64,000 nt of DNA from Leisingera methylohalidivorans DSM 14336 (GTDB lineage: Bacteria; Pseudomonadota; Alphaproteobacteria; Rhodobacterales; Rhodobacteraceae), in contig NC_023135.1 of assembly GCF_000511355.1 (NCBI RefSeq), forward strand, positions 2,630,371 through 2,694,370. Direction: 5' to 3'. This document shows, in pieces, positions 33,638-43,312 of the stretch (position 1 is its first letter; each line of letters begins with the position of its first letter). The notes beneath the pieces were generated by a model that was not told where the DNA came from, did no database searches, and saw nothing but the letters and a program-made list of their open reading frames with translations. Both the position numbers and the translations under genes were made by a program.

Positions 33638-36055
33638 ATGAGCAAACTTCCCGAGGTCATTCAAGACTGGTTTACCGCCCGCGGCTGGTCGATCCACCCG
33701 CATCAGCACACCATGCTGGAGCGAGCGGCGGAATCTTGCACCCTGCTGATCGCCCCCACCGGCGGCGGCAAGACCATGGCCGGCTTTCTGCCCACGCTCG
33801 CCGATCTTGCGGAAAACCCTCACGACGGGCTGCACACTCTCTATATCTCACCGCTCAAGGCCCTTGCAGCGGACATCAAGCGCAACCTGCGCACCCCGGT
33901 CGAGGATATGGCCCTGCCCATCCGCATCGACGACCGCACCGGCGACACGCCGTCTTCCCGCAAAAGGCGCCAGCGCGCCGATCCGCCGCATATTCTGCTG
34001 ACCACACCGGAAAGCCTGGCTCTGCTGATCTCCTACGAGGATGCAGCCCGCAACTTCAACGGCCTGAAGCGGGTGGTGGTGGACGAAATCCACGCGCTGG
34101 CCGAAAGCAAACGCGGCGACCAGCTGATGCTGGCACTGGCCCGGCTGCAAACGCTCTGCCCTGATCTGCGCCGGGTGGGCCTGTCGGCCACCGTGGACGA
34201 CCCGCAGGCCATTGCCGGCTATCTCGCCCGCCACCCGGACCCCTGCGGGATCGTGCTGGCCGATCCCGGCCCGCCCCCCGACATCCGCATGCTGGACACC
34301 GAACAGGCGCCGCCCTGGGCCGGCGGCGGCGCGGCCTACGCCATCCCGGCGGTGATGGAGCAGATCAAGGCGCATAAAACCACACTGATCTTCCACAACA
34401 CCCGCGCCCAGGCCGAGATCTTCTTTCACAACCTCTGGCTCGCCAACGACGGCGCCCTGCCGATCGGCATCCACCACGGTTCGCTCGACCGGGTCCAGCG
34501 CGAACGGGTCGAGGCCGCCATGGTCCGCGGCGAACTGCGTGCCATCGTCTGCACCGGCTCCCTGGACCTCGGCATCGACTGGGGCGATGTGGATCTGGTG
34601 ATCCAGATCGGCGCGCCGAAAAACGTCAAACGGCTGGTGCAGCGCATCGGCCGCGCCAACCACCGCTACAACGCGCCGTCCAAGGCGTTGCTGGTGCCTG
34701 CGAACCGTTTTGAGGTGGTTGAGTGCCGCGCCGCGCTCGAAGCGGTACGCGCGGGTGATCTGGACGGCGGGCCCCGCGGCCCCGGCCCGCGCGACGTGCT
34801 CTGCCAGCACATCCTGATCGCCGCCTGTGCCGGCCCCTTCGACGCCGGCGCGCTTTATGCCGAAATGACCCGGGCCGGTGCCTATGCCGCCCTCTCCCGC
34901 GCCGGGTTCGATGCGTGCCTGGACTTCTGTGCCACCGGCGGCTACGCGCTGAAGGCTTACGATCAGTGGCAGCGCTTGCTGCAGCGCCCGGACGGCAAAT
35001 GGCAGCTGCGCGACCCGCGCGCCGCCGCCCGCATCCGCATGAACCTGGGCACCATCCAGGACACCGGCTTGGTCAAGGTCCGCCTCAAGCGCAGCCGCGG
35101 CGGCAAACCGCTGGGCGAGATCGAGGAGGCCTTTGCCGCCACCCTCACCCCCGGCGACACCTTCCTGATCGGCGGCCAGACCGTGCGATACGAGGGCCTG
35201 CGCGAAATGACTGTCGAGGTCACCCGCACCCCCGGCAGAAAGCCGAAGATCGCGGTGTTCTCCGGCACCAAATTCGCCACCTCCACCCAGCTCAGCGCGC
35301 GCATCCTGAAGATATTCAAACAGGACAGCTGGCCCAACCTGCCCCGCCACACCGCCGAATGGCTGGAGCTGCAGCGCGCGGTTTCCGAACTCCCCCGCGC
35401 AGGGTCTCTGCTGATCGAAAGCTTCCCCCGCGACGGGCGCGAGCAAGCCTGCATTTACGGCTTTGCAGGCCGCAACGCGCAGCAGACGCTGGGGCTGCTT
35501 CTGACCAAGCGGATGGAGGAGCTTGGCCTCGATCCGCTTGGCTTTGTCGCCACCGACTACGCCACCCTGATCTGGGGACTGGAACCCCTGACCGACCCGG
35601 CCCCGCTGTTCGATGTCACTGCCCTGCGCGAGGGGCTGGACGGCTGGCTGGCCGGCAACGCGGTGATGAAACGCGCCTTCCGCGGCGCCGCAACCATCGC
35701 CGGGCTGATCGAACGCAACACACCCGGGCAGCGCAAGAACGGGCGCCAGGCGGCGTTCTCCTCTGACATCCTCTATGACACCCTCAGAAAGTACGATCCG
35801 GACCATCTGCTGATCGGCATCACCCGCGAGGAAGCCTTGCGCGGGCTGGTGGACTTTGGCCGCATTGAGGAGATGCTGGCGCGGATAAAAGGCCGGATCA
35901 CCCTGCGGCGGCTGCAACGGATCTCTCCGCTCGCCGCGCCGCTGTTGCTGGAGGTTGGCAAGATTCCGGTCAAAGGCGCAGCAGAGGAAAAGCTGCTGCA
36001 ACGCGAGGCCGAAGCGCTGATGCGGCAATCCGGGCTGGACCGGCTGGGTCAATAA
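33638..36055 (+). CDS. Ligase-associated DEXH-box helicase (Lhr-like)
   Basis: 805 aa, the typical length of the ligase-associated DNA damage response DEXH helicase. Superfamily 2 motifs: Q-like HPHQHTMLERA, I APTGGGKTMAGFLPTL, Ia LYISPLKALAADIKRNL, II VVDEIHAL (DEIH), III LSATVDDP, IV LIFHNTRAQAEIFF, V GSLDLGIDWGDVDLVIQIG and VI RLVQRIGRANHRYN. The C-terminal half holds the Lhr winged-helix and core domains (LSARILKIFKQDSWPNLPRHTAEWLEL). In other genomes this gene is next to an ATP-dependent DNA ligase and an exonuclease; here only the PdeM partner follows (37 bp). AAGGAAGGG precedes the ATG. A role in DNA repair is inferred from the family. Confidence 0.95.
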   Translation: MSKLPEVIQDWFTARGWSIHPHQHTMLERAAESCTLLIAPTGGGKTMAGFLPTLADLAENPHDGLHTLYISPLKALAADIKRNLRTPVEDMALPIRIDDRTGDTPSSRKRRQRADPPHILLTTPESLALLISYEDAARNFNGLKRVVVDEIHALAESKRGDQLMLALARLQTLCPDLRRVGLSATVDDPQAIAGYLARHPDPCGIVLADPGPPPDIRMLDTEQAPPWAGGGAAYAIPAVMEQIKAHKTTLIFHNTRAQAEIFFHNLWLANDGALPIGIHHGSLDRVQRERVEAAMVRGELRAIVCTGSLDLGIDWGDVDLVIQIGAPKNVKRLVQRIGRANHRYNAPSKALLVPANRFEVVECRAALEAVRAGDLDGGPRGPGPRDVLCQHILIAACAGPFDAGALYAEMTRAGAYAALSRAGFDACLDFCATGGYALKAYDQWQRLLQRPDGKWQLRDPRAAARIRMNLGTIQDTGLVKVRLKRSRGGKPLGEIEEAFAATLTPGDTFLIGGQTVRYEGLREMTVEVTRTPGRKPKIAVFSGTKFATSTQLSARILKIFKQDSWPNLPRHTAEWLELQRAVSELPRAGSLLIESFPRDGREQACIYGFAGRNAQQTLGLLLTKRMEELGLDPLGFVATDYATLIWGLEPLTDPAPLFDVTALREGLDGWLAGNAVMKRAFRGAATIAGLIERNTPGQRKNGRQAAFSSDILYDTLRKYDPDHLLIGITREEALRGLVDFGRIEEMLARIKGRITLRRLQRISPLAAPLLLEVGKIPVKGAAEEKLLQREAEALMRQSGLDRLGQ

Positions 36056-36092
36056 CACTTGCCTGTTCCGTCCGCACGGCTAAGACCGCAGT

Positions 36093-36743
36093 ATGACCGG
36101 ATTTGATTTCATCCTCGCCGGCGCCCGCCTCACCGCGCTCGGCTCCGGCGCGCTCTGGTGGGCGGAGCACCGCCTGCTCTGCGTCTCCGACCTGCATCTG
36201 GGCAAATCCGAACGCCACGCGCGGCGCGGCGGCAGTGCCCTGCCTCCTTACGAAGGGCGCGATACGCTCACCCGCCTTGATAAACTGGTTGCAGACCTCA
36301 ATCCGGCAACCGTGGTCTGCCTCGGCGACAGCTTCGACGATAACGCCGCCGCGGCGGCATTGCCGGAAGCCGACAGGAACCAATTCCAGGACCTGATGCG
36401 ACACCGCCGCTGGATCTGGATCGAGGGAAACCACGACCCCGCCCCTACCGGGCTTGGGGGGGAGCATCACGCAACCCTCCCGCTGGGCCCGCTGACCTTC
36501 CGCCACATTGCCGCGCCGTCAGCGGATGCCGAAGTGTCCGGCCACTACCATCCTAAAGCCCGGGTCCGCAGCCAGTCCCGCCCGGCCTTTCTGCTGGACG
36601 CTTCCCGTCTGATCCTGCCGGCCTTCGGCACCTATACCGGCGGTCTGCGCAGCACCGATCCGGCCCTCACGTCACTGATGGCGCCGAACGCCCTGGCCAT
36701 TCTGACCGGCCCGCGAGCCCTGCCGGTACCGATGCCCCGCTAA
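36093..36743 (+). CDS. pdeM: Ligase-associated metallophosphoesterase PdeM
   Basis: 216 aa calcineurin-like phosphoesterase. All metal motifs are visible: DLHLGKSERH (about 33-42), CLGDSFDDN, EGNHDPAP, and GHYHPKARV. The LILPAFGTYTGGL near the C-terminus is typical of this family. PdeM is annotated as the endonuclease component associated with bacterial ATP-dependent ligase/helicase repair clusters. It follows the helicase gene by 37 bp and likely shares its transcript. No ligase or exonuclease gene is adjacent. Confidence 0.93.
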   Translation: MTGFDFILAGARLTALGSGALWWAEHRLLCVSDLHLGKSERHARRGGSALPPYEGRDTLTRLDKLVADLNPATVVCLGDSFDDNAAAAALPEADRNQFQDLMRHRRWIWIEGNHDPAPTGLGGEHHATLPLGPLTFRHIAAPSADAEVSGHYHPKARVRSQSRPAFLLDASRLILPAFGTYTGGLRSTDPALTSLMAPNALAILTGPRALPVPMPR

Positions 36744-36817
36744 GTGGCGCAGCGTCATGGCCCTGTGATGGCCCCGCCTGTTCTATGCATGGCCGCAGCA
36801 AAAGAAGGACCTTCGAA

Positions 36818-37225
36818 ATGACCGACCGCATCCGCAGCAGTTTCGCCCGGCAAAGCATGATGCAGACCTTCGGTGCCGAAATCGACAGCATCTCGCCCGG
36901 CGAAGTGGTGATCAGCGCCCCGATCCTGCCCGGCAGCCGCCAGCAGCATGGCGTGGCCCATGCGGCGCTGAGCTTTGCTCTCGGCGACACGGCCGCAGGC
37001 TATGCCGCGCTGACTATGATGCCCGAGGACTGCGAGGTGATGACGGCGGAGATGAAGATCAACCTGCTGGCTCCCGGTGCCGGAGACCGCCTGCGCGCTA
37101 CCGGAAGGGTCATCAAACCAGGACGCCGTCTGGTCATCGTCACGGCGGAGGTCCACGCCGTTTCAGCAGACGAGGAGAAGCTGACCGCCCTCCTGCAAGG
37201 CACGATGGTGCCGGTGACGGCCTAA
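36818..37225 (+). CDS. PaaI-family hotdog thioesterase
   Basis: 135 aa from the ATG at 36818 (AAGGA 9 bases upstream); a longer start at 36785 lacks a ribosome binding site. The hotdog core contains QQHGVAHAALSFALGDTAAGYAA, the PaaI/YigI catalytic helix region with the acidic residue in LGDTAAG, then VMTAEMKINLLAPGAGDRLRATGRVIKPGRRLVIVTAEV. It would hydrolyse acyl-CoA thioesters; the substrate is unknown. Convergent with folD. Confidence 0.9.
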   Translation: MTDRIRSSFARQSMMQTFGAEIDSISPGEVVISAPILPGSRQQHGVAHAALSFALGDTAAGYAALTMMPEDCEVMTAEMKINLLAPGAGDRLRATGRVIKPGRRLVIVTAEVHAVSADEEKLTALLQGTMVPVTA

Positions 37226-37247
37226 GGTCTGCCAGCTCCCCTCTTTC

Positions 37248-37283
37248 CCAAAAATACACCCGCCGGAGGCGTCCGGCGGGAGC
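37248..37283 (-). terminator. Terminator of folD containing the CCGGCGGG..GTATTTTTGG motif
   Basis: On the minus strand CCCGCCGGA pairs with TCCGGCGGG (37259-37280) across a 4-base loop and runs into TGTATTTTTGG. It lies between the convergent thioesterase and folD genes. The same core (AAATAC.CCCGCCGGAGGC on the plus strand) recurs at about 51604-51623 without the second arm. Confidence 0.75.
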
Positions 37284-37316
37284 AAATCTGTCAGGCGTTC
37301 AGCGGTCTGCGCCGGG

Positions 37317-38207
37317 TCAGGCGGTCAGGCCTTCGGGTTCCTTGAGGCCGTGGGCGCGGCAGGCCGCGGTGACGGTGTTGGCAAGCAGGCAGGCGATGGT
37401 CATCGGGCCGACGCCGCCCGGCACCGGGGTGATGGCGCCCGCGCGCTCGGCAGCGGAGGCAAAATCAACGTCGCCGACCAGCTTGGTCTTGCCGTCGCGC
37501 TCGATGCGGTTGATGCCGACGTCGATCACGGTCGCACCCTCCTTGATCCAGTCGCCCGGCACCATTTCCGGACGGCCGACGGCCGCCACCACGATGTCGG
37601 CGCGGCGCACCACATCGGGCAGATCCTTGGTGCGCGAATGCGCGATGGTCACGGTGCAGCTGTCGCCCAGGAGCAGCTGCGCCATCGGCTTGCCGACGAT
37701 GTTGGAGCGGCCGATCACAACCGCGTCCATGCCCGACAGCGAACCATGGTGGTCGCGCAGCATCATCAGGCAGCCCAGCGGCGTGCAGGGCACCATCGAT
37801 TTCTGGCCGGTGCCCAGCAGGCCGACGTTGGAGATGTGGAAGCCGTCCACGTCCTTCTCCGGCGCGATCGAATTGATCACCAGATCCTCGTTCATGTGCT
37901 TCGGCAGCGGCAGCTGCACCAGGATGCCGTGGATCGAGGGATCGTTGTTCAGCTGCTCGACCACCGCCAGCAGATCCGCCTCGGAAGTATCCGCATCCAG
38001 CTTGTGCTCGACCGAGTTCATGCCGACCTCGACGGTCTGCTTGCCCTTGGAGCGCACATAGACCTGGGAGGCCGGGTCTTCGCCGACCAGAACCACCGCC
38101 AGGCCGGGGGTGATGCCGTGTTCCTCTTTCAGCCGCGCCACATGCTCAGCCACCTGGCCGCGCACCTTGGCCGCAAAGGCCTTGCCGTCAATCAATGTTG
38201 CTGCCAT
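37317..38207 (-). CDS. folD: Bifunctional methylene-THF dehydrogenase/methenyl-THF cyclohydrolase
   Basis: 296 aa. It interconverts methylene-, methenyl- and 10-formyl-tetrahydrofolate using NADP+. Signatures: active-site Tyr/Lys in [17 protein letters not shown] (about 50-66), [13 protein letters not shown], the substrate loop [14 protein letters not shown], the Rossmann region [18 protein letters not shown] and the C-terminal [18 protein letters not shown]. It sits in the same orientation as chorismate mutase and fhs, forming a folate one-carbon group. Confidence 0.97.
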   Translation of the reverse strand: MAATLIDGKAFAAKVRGQVAEHVARLKEEHGITPGLAVVLVGEDPASQVYVRSKGKQTVEVGMNSVEHKLDADTSEADLLAVVEQLNNDPSIHGILVQLPLPKHMNEDLVINSIAPEKDVDGFHISNVGLLGTGQKSMVPCTPLGCLMMLRDHHGSLSGMDAVVIGRSNIVGKPMAQLLLGDSCTVTIAHSRTKDLPDVVRRADIVVAAVGRPEMVPGDWIKEGATVIDVGINRIERDGKTKLVGDVDFASAAERAGAITPVPGGVGPMTIACLLANTVTAACRAHGLKEPEGLTA

Positions 38208-38244
38208 TTGATCTCTTCCTCTTTGCCGCAGGCCTGAGACCTGC

Positions 38245-38550
38245 CTACTCTTCCCGGATCACCCGCGCCTCGCGGGCAATCGACCACTCCACCAGCTGCC
38301 GCCACAGGTGCCCGGCCAGATCGGGGTCCAGCCCCTGTTCCGCGGCCGCGGCGCGGGCATTCAGCACCACTTCCTCGACCCGTTCCGGGATCCGCGCCGG
38401 CCAGCCGTTTGCCTGCTTCAGCGCAATCGCCCGGTCGATGTATCCGGCCCGCTCGGCCAGCAGCGCGATCAGCTCCCGGTCGAGATGGTCGATCTGAAGC
38501 CGGAGGCTTGCCATATCACTGCAGGCATCTGGCGGGGTGCGTGTGCTCAT
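38245..38550 (-). CDS. Chorismate mutase (AroQ class)
   Basis: 101 aa, all-helical AroQ fold. It rearranges chorismate to prephenate for phenylalanine/tyrosine synthesis. Active-site residues appear in order: Arg in [23 protein letters not shown] (helix 1), Lys in AIALKQANG, Arg in [10 protein letters not shown], and the C-terminal helix [17 protein letters not shown]. It lies between folD (37 bp) and fhs (59 bp) on the same strand. The short single-domain length rules out a fusion with prephenate dehydratase. Confidence 0.92.
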   Translation of the reverse strand: MSTRTPPDACSDMASLRLQIDHLDRELIALLAERAGYIDRAIALKQANGWPARIPERVEEVVLNARAAAAEQGLDPDLAGHLWRQLVEWSIAREARVIREE

Positions 38551-38609
38551 GTCTTAAAACTCTCACGGCCCGGGATGGGACCCGGGCCGTGAATGTCGCA
38601 TATCGCCGT

Positions 38610-40286
38610 TTAGAACAAGCCTTCGATCTGGCCGTCGTCATTCAGGCGGATGGTTTCCGACGCCGGTTTGCGCGGCAGGCCCGGCATCGTCATGATCTCG
38701 CCGCAGACCGCCACGATGAAGCCGGCACCGGCGCTGAGGCGCACTTCGCGCACCGGCACCGAATGGCCCACCGGCGCACCGCGCAGCGACGGGTCGGTCG
38801 AAAAGGAGTACTGGGTCTTTGCCATGCAGACCGGCAGATTGCCGTAGCCAGCCTCTTCCCATTCCTTCAGCTGGTTGCGGATCTTGTTGTCCGCCAGCAC
38901 CTCGTCGGCGCGGTAGATGCGCTTGGCGATGGTGTCGATCTTGTCGAACAGGGACATCTCGTCGGGGTAGATCGGCGCAAAGTTGGCCTGGCCCGCATCG
39001 ACGATTTCCACAACCTTCTCGGCCAGCGGCGCCGAGCCTTCCGAACCCAGTTCCCAGTGGCGCGACAGCACCGCCTCGACGCCATGGGTGGCGGCATAGG
39101 CTTTGACAGCCTCCACTTCGGCATCGGTGTCGGTGACGAAGTGGTTGATCGCAACCACAACAGGAACACCGAAGGATTTGATGTTCTCGATGTGGCGGCC
39201 GAGGTTGGCGCAGCCCGCGTTGACCGCGTCGACGTTCTCGTCGCCCAGGTCCGCCTTGGCAACGCCGCCGTTCATCTTCATCGCCCGCACGGTGGCCACC
39301 AGCACCACCGCGGAGGGGGCGATGCCTGCCTTGCGGCATTTGATGTTCATGAACTTCTCAGCACCCAGATCGGCGCCGAAACCGGCCTCGGTCACCACGT
39401 AGTCGGCGACTTTCAGGGCGGTCTTGGTGGCGATCACCGAGTTGCAGCCGTGGGCGATGTTGGCGAACGGGCCGCCGTGCACAAACGCCGGGTTGTTTTC
39501 CAGGGTCTGCACCAGGTTCGGCTGCATTGCGTCTTTCAGCAGCACGGTCATCGCGCCTTCGGCCTTGATGTCGCGGCAGTAGACCGGGGTCTTGTCGCGA
39601 CGGTAGGCCACGATGATGTCGCCGAGGCGCTTTTCCAGGTCTTTCAGATCGTTGGCGAGGCACAGAATCGCCATCACTTCCGAGGCCACGGTGATGTCAA
39701 AGCCGGCTTCGCGCGGGAAGCCGTTGGAGACGCCGCCCAGGGACGCGGTGATCACCCGCAGGGCGCGGTCGTTCATGTCCACAACCCGGCGCCAGGCGAC
39801 GCGGCGGGTGTCGATGTCGCACTCATTGCCCCAGTAGATGTGGTTGTCGATCATCGCCGACAGCAGCGAATGCGCCGAGGTGATGGCGTGGAAGTCGCCG
39901 GTGAAGTGGAGGTTCATCTCCTCCATCGGCACCACTTGCGCATAGCCGCCGCCTGCAGCGCCGCCCTTCATGCCGAAGTTCGGGCCGAGGGAGGCTTCGC
40001 GGATGCAGATCATCGCGTTCTTGCCGATCCGGTTCAGACCGTCGCCCAGGCCCACGGTGGTGGTGGTCTTGCCTTCGCCCGCCGGGGTCGGGTTGATCGC
40101 GGTCACCAGGATCAGCTTGCCGTCTTCGCGGTCCTGCACCGAGTTGATGAAGGACTGGGACACCTTTGCCTTGTCGTGGCCGTAGGGCAGCAGATCGCTG
40201 TCCGAAATCCCGATCTTCGCACCAATCTCCTGGATCGGTTTCTTCTGCGCTTCACGCGCAATCTCGATGTCACTCTTGTAGCTCAT
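38610..40286 (-). CDS. fhs: Formate-tetrahydrofolate ligase
   Basis: 558 aa from ATG 40284-40286 ([18 protein letters not shown]), the normal family length; an upstream ATG adding 13 residues is not needed. It makes 10-formyl-THF from formate, ATP and THF. The nucleotide-binding loop is [19 protein letters not shown] (66-84). [30 protein letters not shown] and [16 protein letters not shown] are hallmarks. With FolD it links formate to the one-carbon pool, as in methylated-compound (DMSP, glycine betaine) oxidation by roseobacters. Confidence 0.98.
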   Translation of the reverse strand: MSYKSDIEIAREAQKKPIQEIGAKIGISDSDLLPYGHDKAKVSQSFINSVQDREDGKLILVTAINPTPAGEGKTTTTVGLGDGLNRIGKNAMICIREASLGPNFGMKGGAAGGGYAQVVPMEEMNLHFTGDFHAITSAHSLLSAMIDNHIYWGNECDIDTRRVAWRRVVDMNDRALRVITASLGGVSNGFPREAGFDITVASEVMAILCLANDLKDLEKRLGDIIVAYRRDKTPVYCRDIKAEGAMTVLLKDAMQPNLVQTLENNPAFVHGGPFANIAHGCNSVIATKTALKVADYVVTEAGFGADLGAEKFMNIKCRKAGIAPSAVVLVATVRAMKMNGGVAKADLGDENVDAVNAGCANLGRHIENIKSFGVPVVVAINHFVTDTDAEVEAVKAYAATHGVEAVLSRHWELGSEGSAPLAEKVVEIVDAGQANFAPIYPDEMSLFDKIDTIAKRIYRADEVLADNKIRNQLKEWEEAGYGNLPVCMAKTQYSFSTDPSLRGAPVGHSVPVREVRLSAGAGFIVAVCGEIMTMPGLPRKPASETIRLNDDGQIEGLF

Positions 40287-40474
40287 GGCAAGGTTCCCGC
40301 TGAGTTGGTATACAATCGCCGGCACAAGAATGCCGGTTTCGCGATAGACTTAGCCAATATGCGGCAAAACACGCGCGTGATTTCCGACATTATCCTGCCT
40401 TGAAGCGGCGTAGGGTCTTTCGCAGCCCCGGTCACGGTTCCTTAAAGGAAACGCTTTCCCTTAAAAGAAGAAAT

Positions 40475-41050
40475 TCACGGCGCCCAGGCGCGCTGATCCG
40501 GCACAAAGAGAGTGAGTTCACTGCCCAGTTCCAGGCTCCCCGGCCGTTCCACCCAGGCGGTGATTCCCCGGCGGTTCTGCGCTGCCGGCTTGAAACGGGC
40601 GCCATATCCGCCGTGAGCTTTTTCAATCTCCCGCCCCGGCAGCACGCAGGGCCGGTTTTCCATATCAACGGTCAGGGTCGCCCCGCCCGGCCCTTGCAGC
40701 CGGGACCCGGGCGGCACGAAGGTAAAGTCCGGGATGCCGCGCAGGACGATTGTGGCGCCCAGATGGGCAGGGTCGACCCGCTGCATCCCCATATCCGCGG
40801 CGATCCGCGCCAGCTCCTCCTCGGACAGGACCGTCAGCTGGCGGACATTGCGGATTTCGGTGCCTTCCGGATACAAGTTGCGGACCCGCACACAGGAGGC
40901 GCGGGTTTCCCCTTCGTGGCGTTCGCCGGCAATGCCGGAAAACCCCAGCTGCAACCGGTCAGCCGGTTCAGCCCGCAGACCATGGCCCGCAGGCACCATG
41001 CCCAGCCAGGTGATTTCGCCTTTGAAGCCGCTGTCCCGCAATACCGGCAT
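40475..41050 (-). CDS. MOSC domain protein
   Basis: 191 aa from ATG 41048-41050 (MPVLRDSGFKGEITWLGM), with AGGAG 11 bases upstream; a 59-codon longer frame is low-complexity. The MOSC (molybdenum cofactor sulfurase C-terminal) pattern is seen in GERHEGETRASCVRVRNLYPEGTEIRNVRQLTVLSEEELARIA, GATIVLRGIPDFTFVPPGSRL and VDMENRPCVLPGREI, where the conserved cysteine is in NRPC. Members handle molybdenum cofactor sulfur or reduce N-hydroxylated compounds. The substrate is unknown. Confidence 0.85.
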   Translation of the reverse strand: MPVLRDSGFKGEITWLGMVPAGHGLRAEPADRLQLGFSGIAGERHEGETRASCVRVRNLYPEGTEIRNVRQLTVLSEEELARIAADMGMQRVDPAHLGATIVLRGIPDFTFVPPGSRLQGPGGATLTVDMENRPCVLPGREIEKAHGGYGARFKPAAQNRRGITAWVERPGSLELGSELTLFVPDQRAWAP

Positions 41051-41263
41051 TGCCTGTTTCTCCTGCTGAAGATGATCAATCCCCGCGGACGCTACACGCT
41101 TGGCCAGCGGCTGCCAGCGGGAAATCGTCGGCAGACCCCGGGTTTCGGGGGACGGGACCGGCGCAGCGCGCAAAAGGACCGGAGCGCCAATGCGATCCGA
41201 TCCGGGCGGGGGCCGCGCAGGCAGCAAAGCTGGCTGCGCGGCCCCCGCCGCCCTGCCAAAATA

Positions 41264-41301
41264 AAACGTCCCGGAAACCGCTGCTGGTTTCCGGGACGTT
41301 T
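41264..41301 (-). terminator. Intrinsic terminator of ftsH
   Basis: AAACGTCCCGGAAACC (41264-41279) and GGTTTCCGGGACGTTT (41286-41301) form a perfect 16-bp stem with a 6-base loop; on the minus strand it is followed by TATTTT. It lies 20 bp after the ftsH stop. Confidence 0.92.
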
Positions 41302-41320
41302 CAATCTCAATTTCGGATCC

Positions 41321-43234
41321 TTACGCCGTCGGCTCGGGCTCCATGCCGCCTTCCGGCGGCGTTTTTTTCGGCTTGGCCTTGGGAATTGCGGTGACCGAGG
41401 CATTGCCCTCGTCCTCTCCGCCGTCCTCGTCATCGCCCGCCTGCGGCGGCTCGCCGTTCATGACGCGCTTGATCTCCTCACCGGTCAGCGTCTCGTACTC
41501 CAGCAGCCCCTCCGCCAGGCGTTCCCATTCCTCTTTATGGCCGCTGAGGATCTGGAATGCGCGGTCATAGCCTTCCTTGATGAAGCGCTTCACCTCCTCC
41601 TCGATCATCTCCTTGGTATGGGCAGAGACCGAGAAGCCGGCGGTGTTGCCCGAGTAGCCTTCATGCGCCTCGGCATAGTCGATATTGCCGACCTTGTCGG
41701 ACATGCCCCAGCGCATCACCATAGCGCGGGCCAGCTGGCTGGCCTGCTGGATATCCCCGGCCGGGCCGTTGGAGACATGGTCATCGCCATATTTGATGAT
41801 TTCGGCCGCCTTGCCCGCCATGGTCATCGCCAGCTTCTGCTCGCACTCGCTCTTGTGCCAGTTCAGCCGGTCCATTTCCGGCAGCGACACCACCATCCCC
41901 AGCGCACCGCCGCGCGGGATGATCGTGGCCTTATAGACCGGGTCGCATTCCGGCAGCTTCAGGCCGACAACAGCATGGCCGGCCTCGTGGTAGGCGGTCT
42001 TTTCCTTCTGGTCCTGGGTCAGCACCATCGAGCGGCGCTCGGCCCCCATCATCACCTTGTCCTTGGCCGATTCGAAATCTTCCATGGTGACAAAACGGCG
42101 GCCGACACGTGCCGCCATCAGCGCCGCCTCGTTGACCAGGTTGGCCAGATCCGCCCCCGAGAAACCGGGGGTGCCGCGGGCGATGATGCGCAGATCCACG
42201 TCAGGACCCAGCGGCGTCTTGCGCGCATGCACACCCAGAATCTTCTCACGGCCTTTGATATCGGGGTTGCCGACGGTCACGTTGCGGTCAAAACGGCCAG
42301 GACGCAGCAGGGCCGGGTCCAGAACATCCTTGCGGTTGGTTGCCGCCAGAATGATCACGCCTTCATTGGCCTCGAAACCGTCCATCTCGACCAGCAGCTG
42401 GTTCAGCGTCTGCTCGCGTTCGTCATTGCCGCCGCCATAGCCGGCGCCGCGGTGGCGGCCAACGGCGTCGATCTCGTCGATGAAGACAATGCAGGGCGCG
42501 TTTTTCTTGGCCTGCTCGAACATGTCGCGGACGCGGGACGCGCCGACGCCGACAAACATTTCCACAAAGTCGGACCCGGAAATGGTGAAGAAAGGCACAC
42601 CGGCCTCGCCTGCGATGGCGCGGGCCAGAAGCGTCTTACCGGTGCCCGGAGGACCGACCAGCAGCGCACCCTTGGGGATCTTGCCGCCCAGACGCGAGAA
42701 TTTCTGCGGGTTGCGCAGGAATTCGACGATCTCTTCCAGCTCTTCCTTGGCCTCGTCGATGCCGGCCACATCGTCGAATGTCACGCGGCCGTGCTTTTCG
42801 GTCAGCATTTTTGCCTTGGACTTGCCGAATCCCATGGCGCCGCCTTTGCCGCCGCCCTGCATCCGGTTCATGAAATAGATCCAGACACCGATCAGCAGCA
42901 GGAAGGGCAGCAGCGTGACCAGAAAGGACTGAAAGCCCGACTGCTGCTGCTTTTCAGCGCGCACCGGGATGTTCTTGTCGATCAGAAGCGCTGTGACTTC
43001 GGCATCGGCCGGTTTGATGGTGACATAGTTCTGCCCATCGGTCGTGGTGTAGCGCACCTGTTCCCCGTCCAGTGTGACGGTGCTGACCTTGCCGGTCTCA
43101 ACCGAGCTGACGAAGTCCGAAAAAGTGCGTTCACGGCTCTGCATCGTGCTGCCGGAACCGCTGAACAAATTGAACAGCGCCAGAATCAGCAGAAACAGAA
43201 CAACCCAGAAGGCGATATTGCGAGCGTTGCCCAA
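41321..43234 (-). CDS. ftsH: ATP-dependent zinc metalloprotease FtsH
   Basis: 637 aa from a TTG start (43232-43234) with GGGAG upstream; the resulting [26 protein letters not shown] is the usual Rhodobacterales N-terminus. Two membrane helices (about 7-25 and 102-120) flank a periplasmic domain. The AAA module has Walker [19 protein letters not shown], Walker [17 protein letters not shown] and second region of homology [15 protein letters not shown]. The zinc site is [10 protein letters not shown], with the distal Asp further on. It degrades misfolded membrane proteins and regulatory proteins. The C-terminus is acidic then Pro-rich. It lies downstream of tilS and ends in a strong terminator. 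Confidence 0.97.
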   Translation of the reverse strand: MGNARNIAFWVVLFLLILALFNLFSGSGSTMQSRERTFSDFVSSVETGKVSTVTLDGEQVRYTTTDGQNYVTIKPADAEVTALLIDKNIPVRAEKQQQSGFQSFLVTLLPFLLLIGVWIYFMNRMQGGGKGGAMGFGKSKAKMLTEKHGRVTFDDVAGIDEAKEELEEIVEFLRNPQKFSRLGGKIPKGALLVGPPGTGKTLLARAIAGEAGVPFFTISGSDFVEMFVGVGASRVRDMFEQAKKNAPCIVFIDEIDAVGRHRGAGYGGGNDEREQTLNQLLVEMDGFEANEGVIILAATNRKDVLDPALLRPGRFDRNVTVGNPDIKGREKILGVHARKTPLGPDVDLRIIARGTPGFSGADLANLVNEAALMAARVGRRFVTMEDFESAKDKVMMGAERRSMVLTQDQKEKTAYHEAGHAVVGLKLPECDPVYKATIIPRGGALGMVVSLPEMDRLNWHKSECEQKLAMTMAGKAAEIIKYGDDHVSNGPAGDIQQASQLARAMVMRWGMSDKVGNIDYAEAHEGYSGNTAGFSVSAHTKEMIEEEVKRFIKEGYDRAFQILSGHKEEWERLAEGLLEYETLTGEEIKRVMNGEPPQAGDDEDGGEDEGNASVTAIPKAKPKKTPPEGGMEPEPTA

Positions 43235-43312
43235 GGAAAGTTCTCCCTATCAGATAGGCGTACCACACGGGCCGCCTGCGTTGTGCTTAAAATAAGGATC
43301 ATTCGGGCAGGT

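Noticed and set aside
32222..36058. Long minus-strand frames opposite the AAA ATPase and helicase genes
   Set aside because: Both are complements of well-defined helicase/ATPase genes with all motifs in place.
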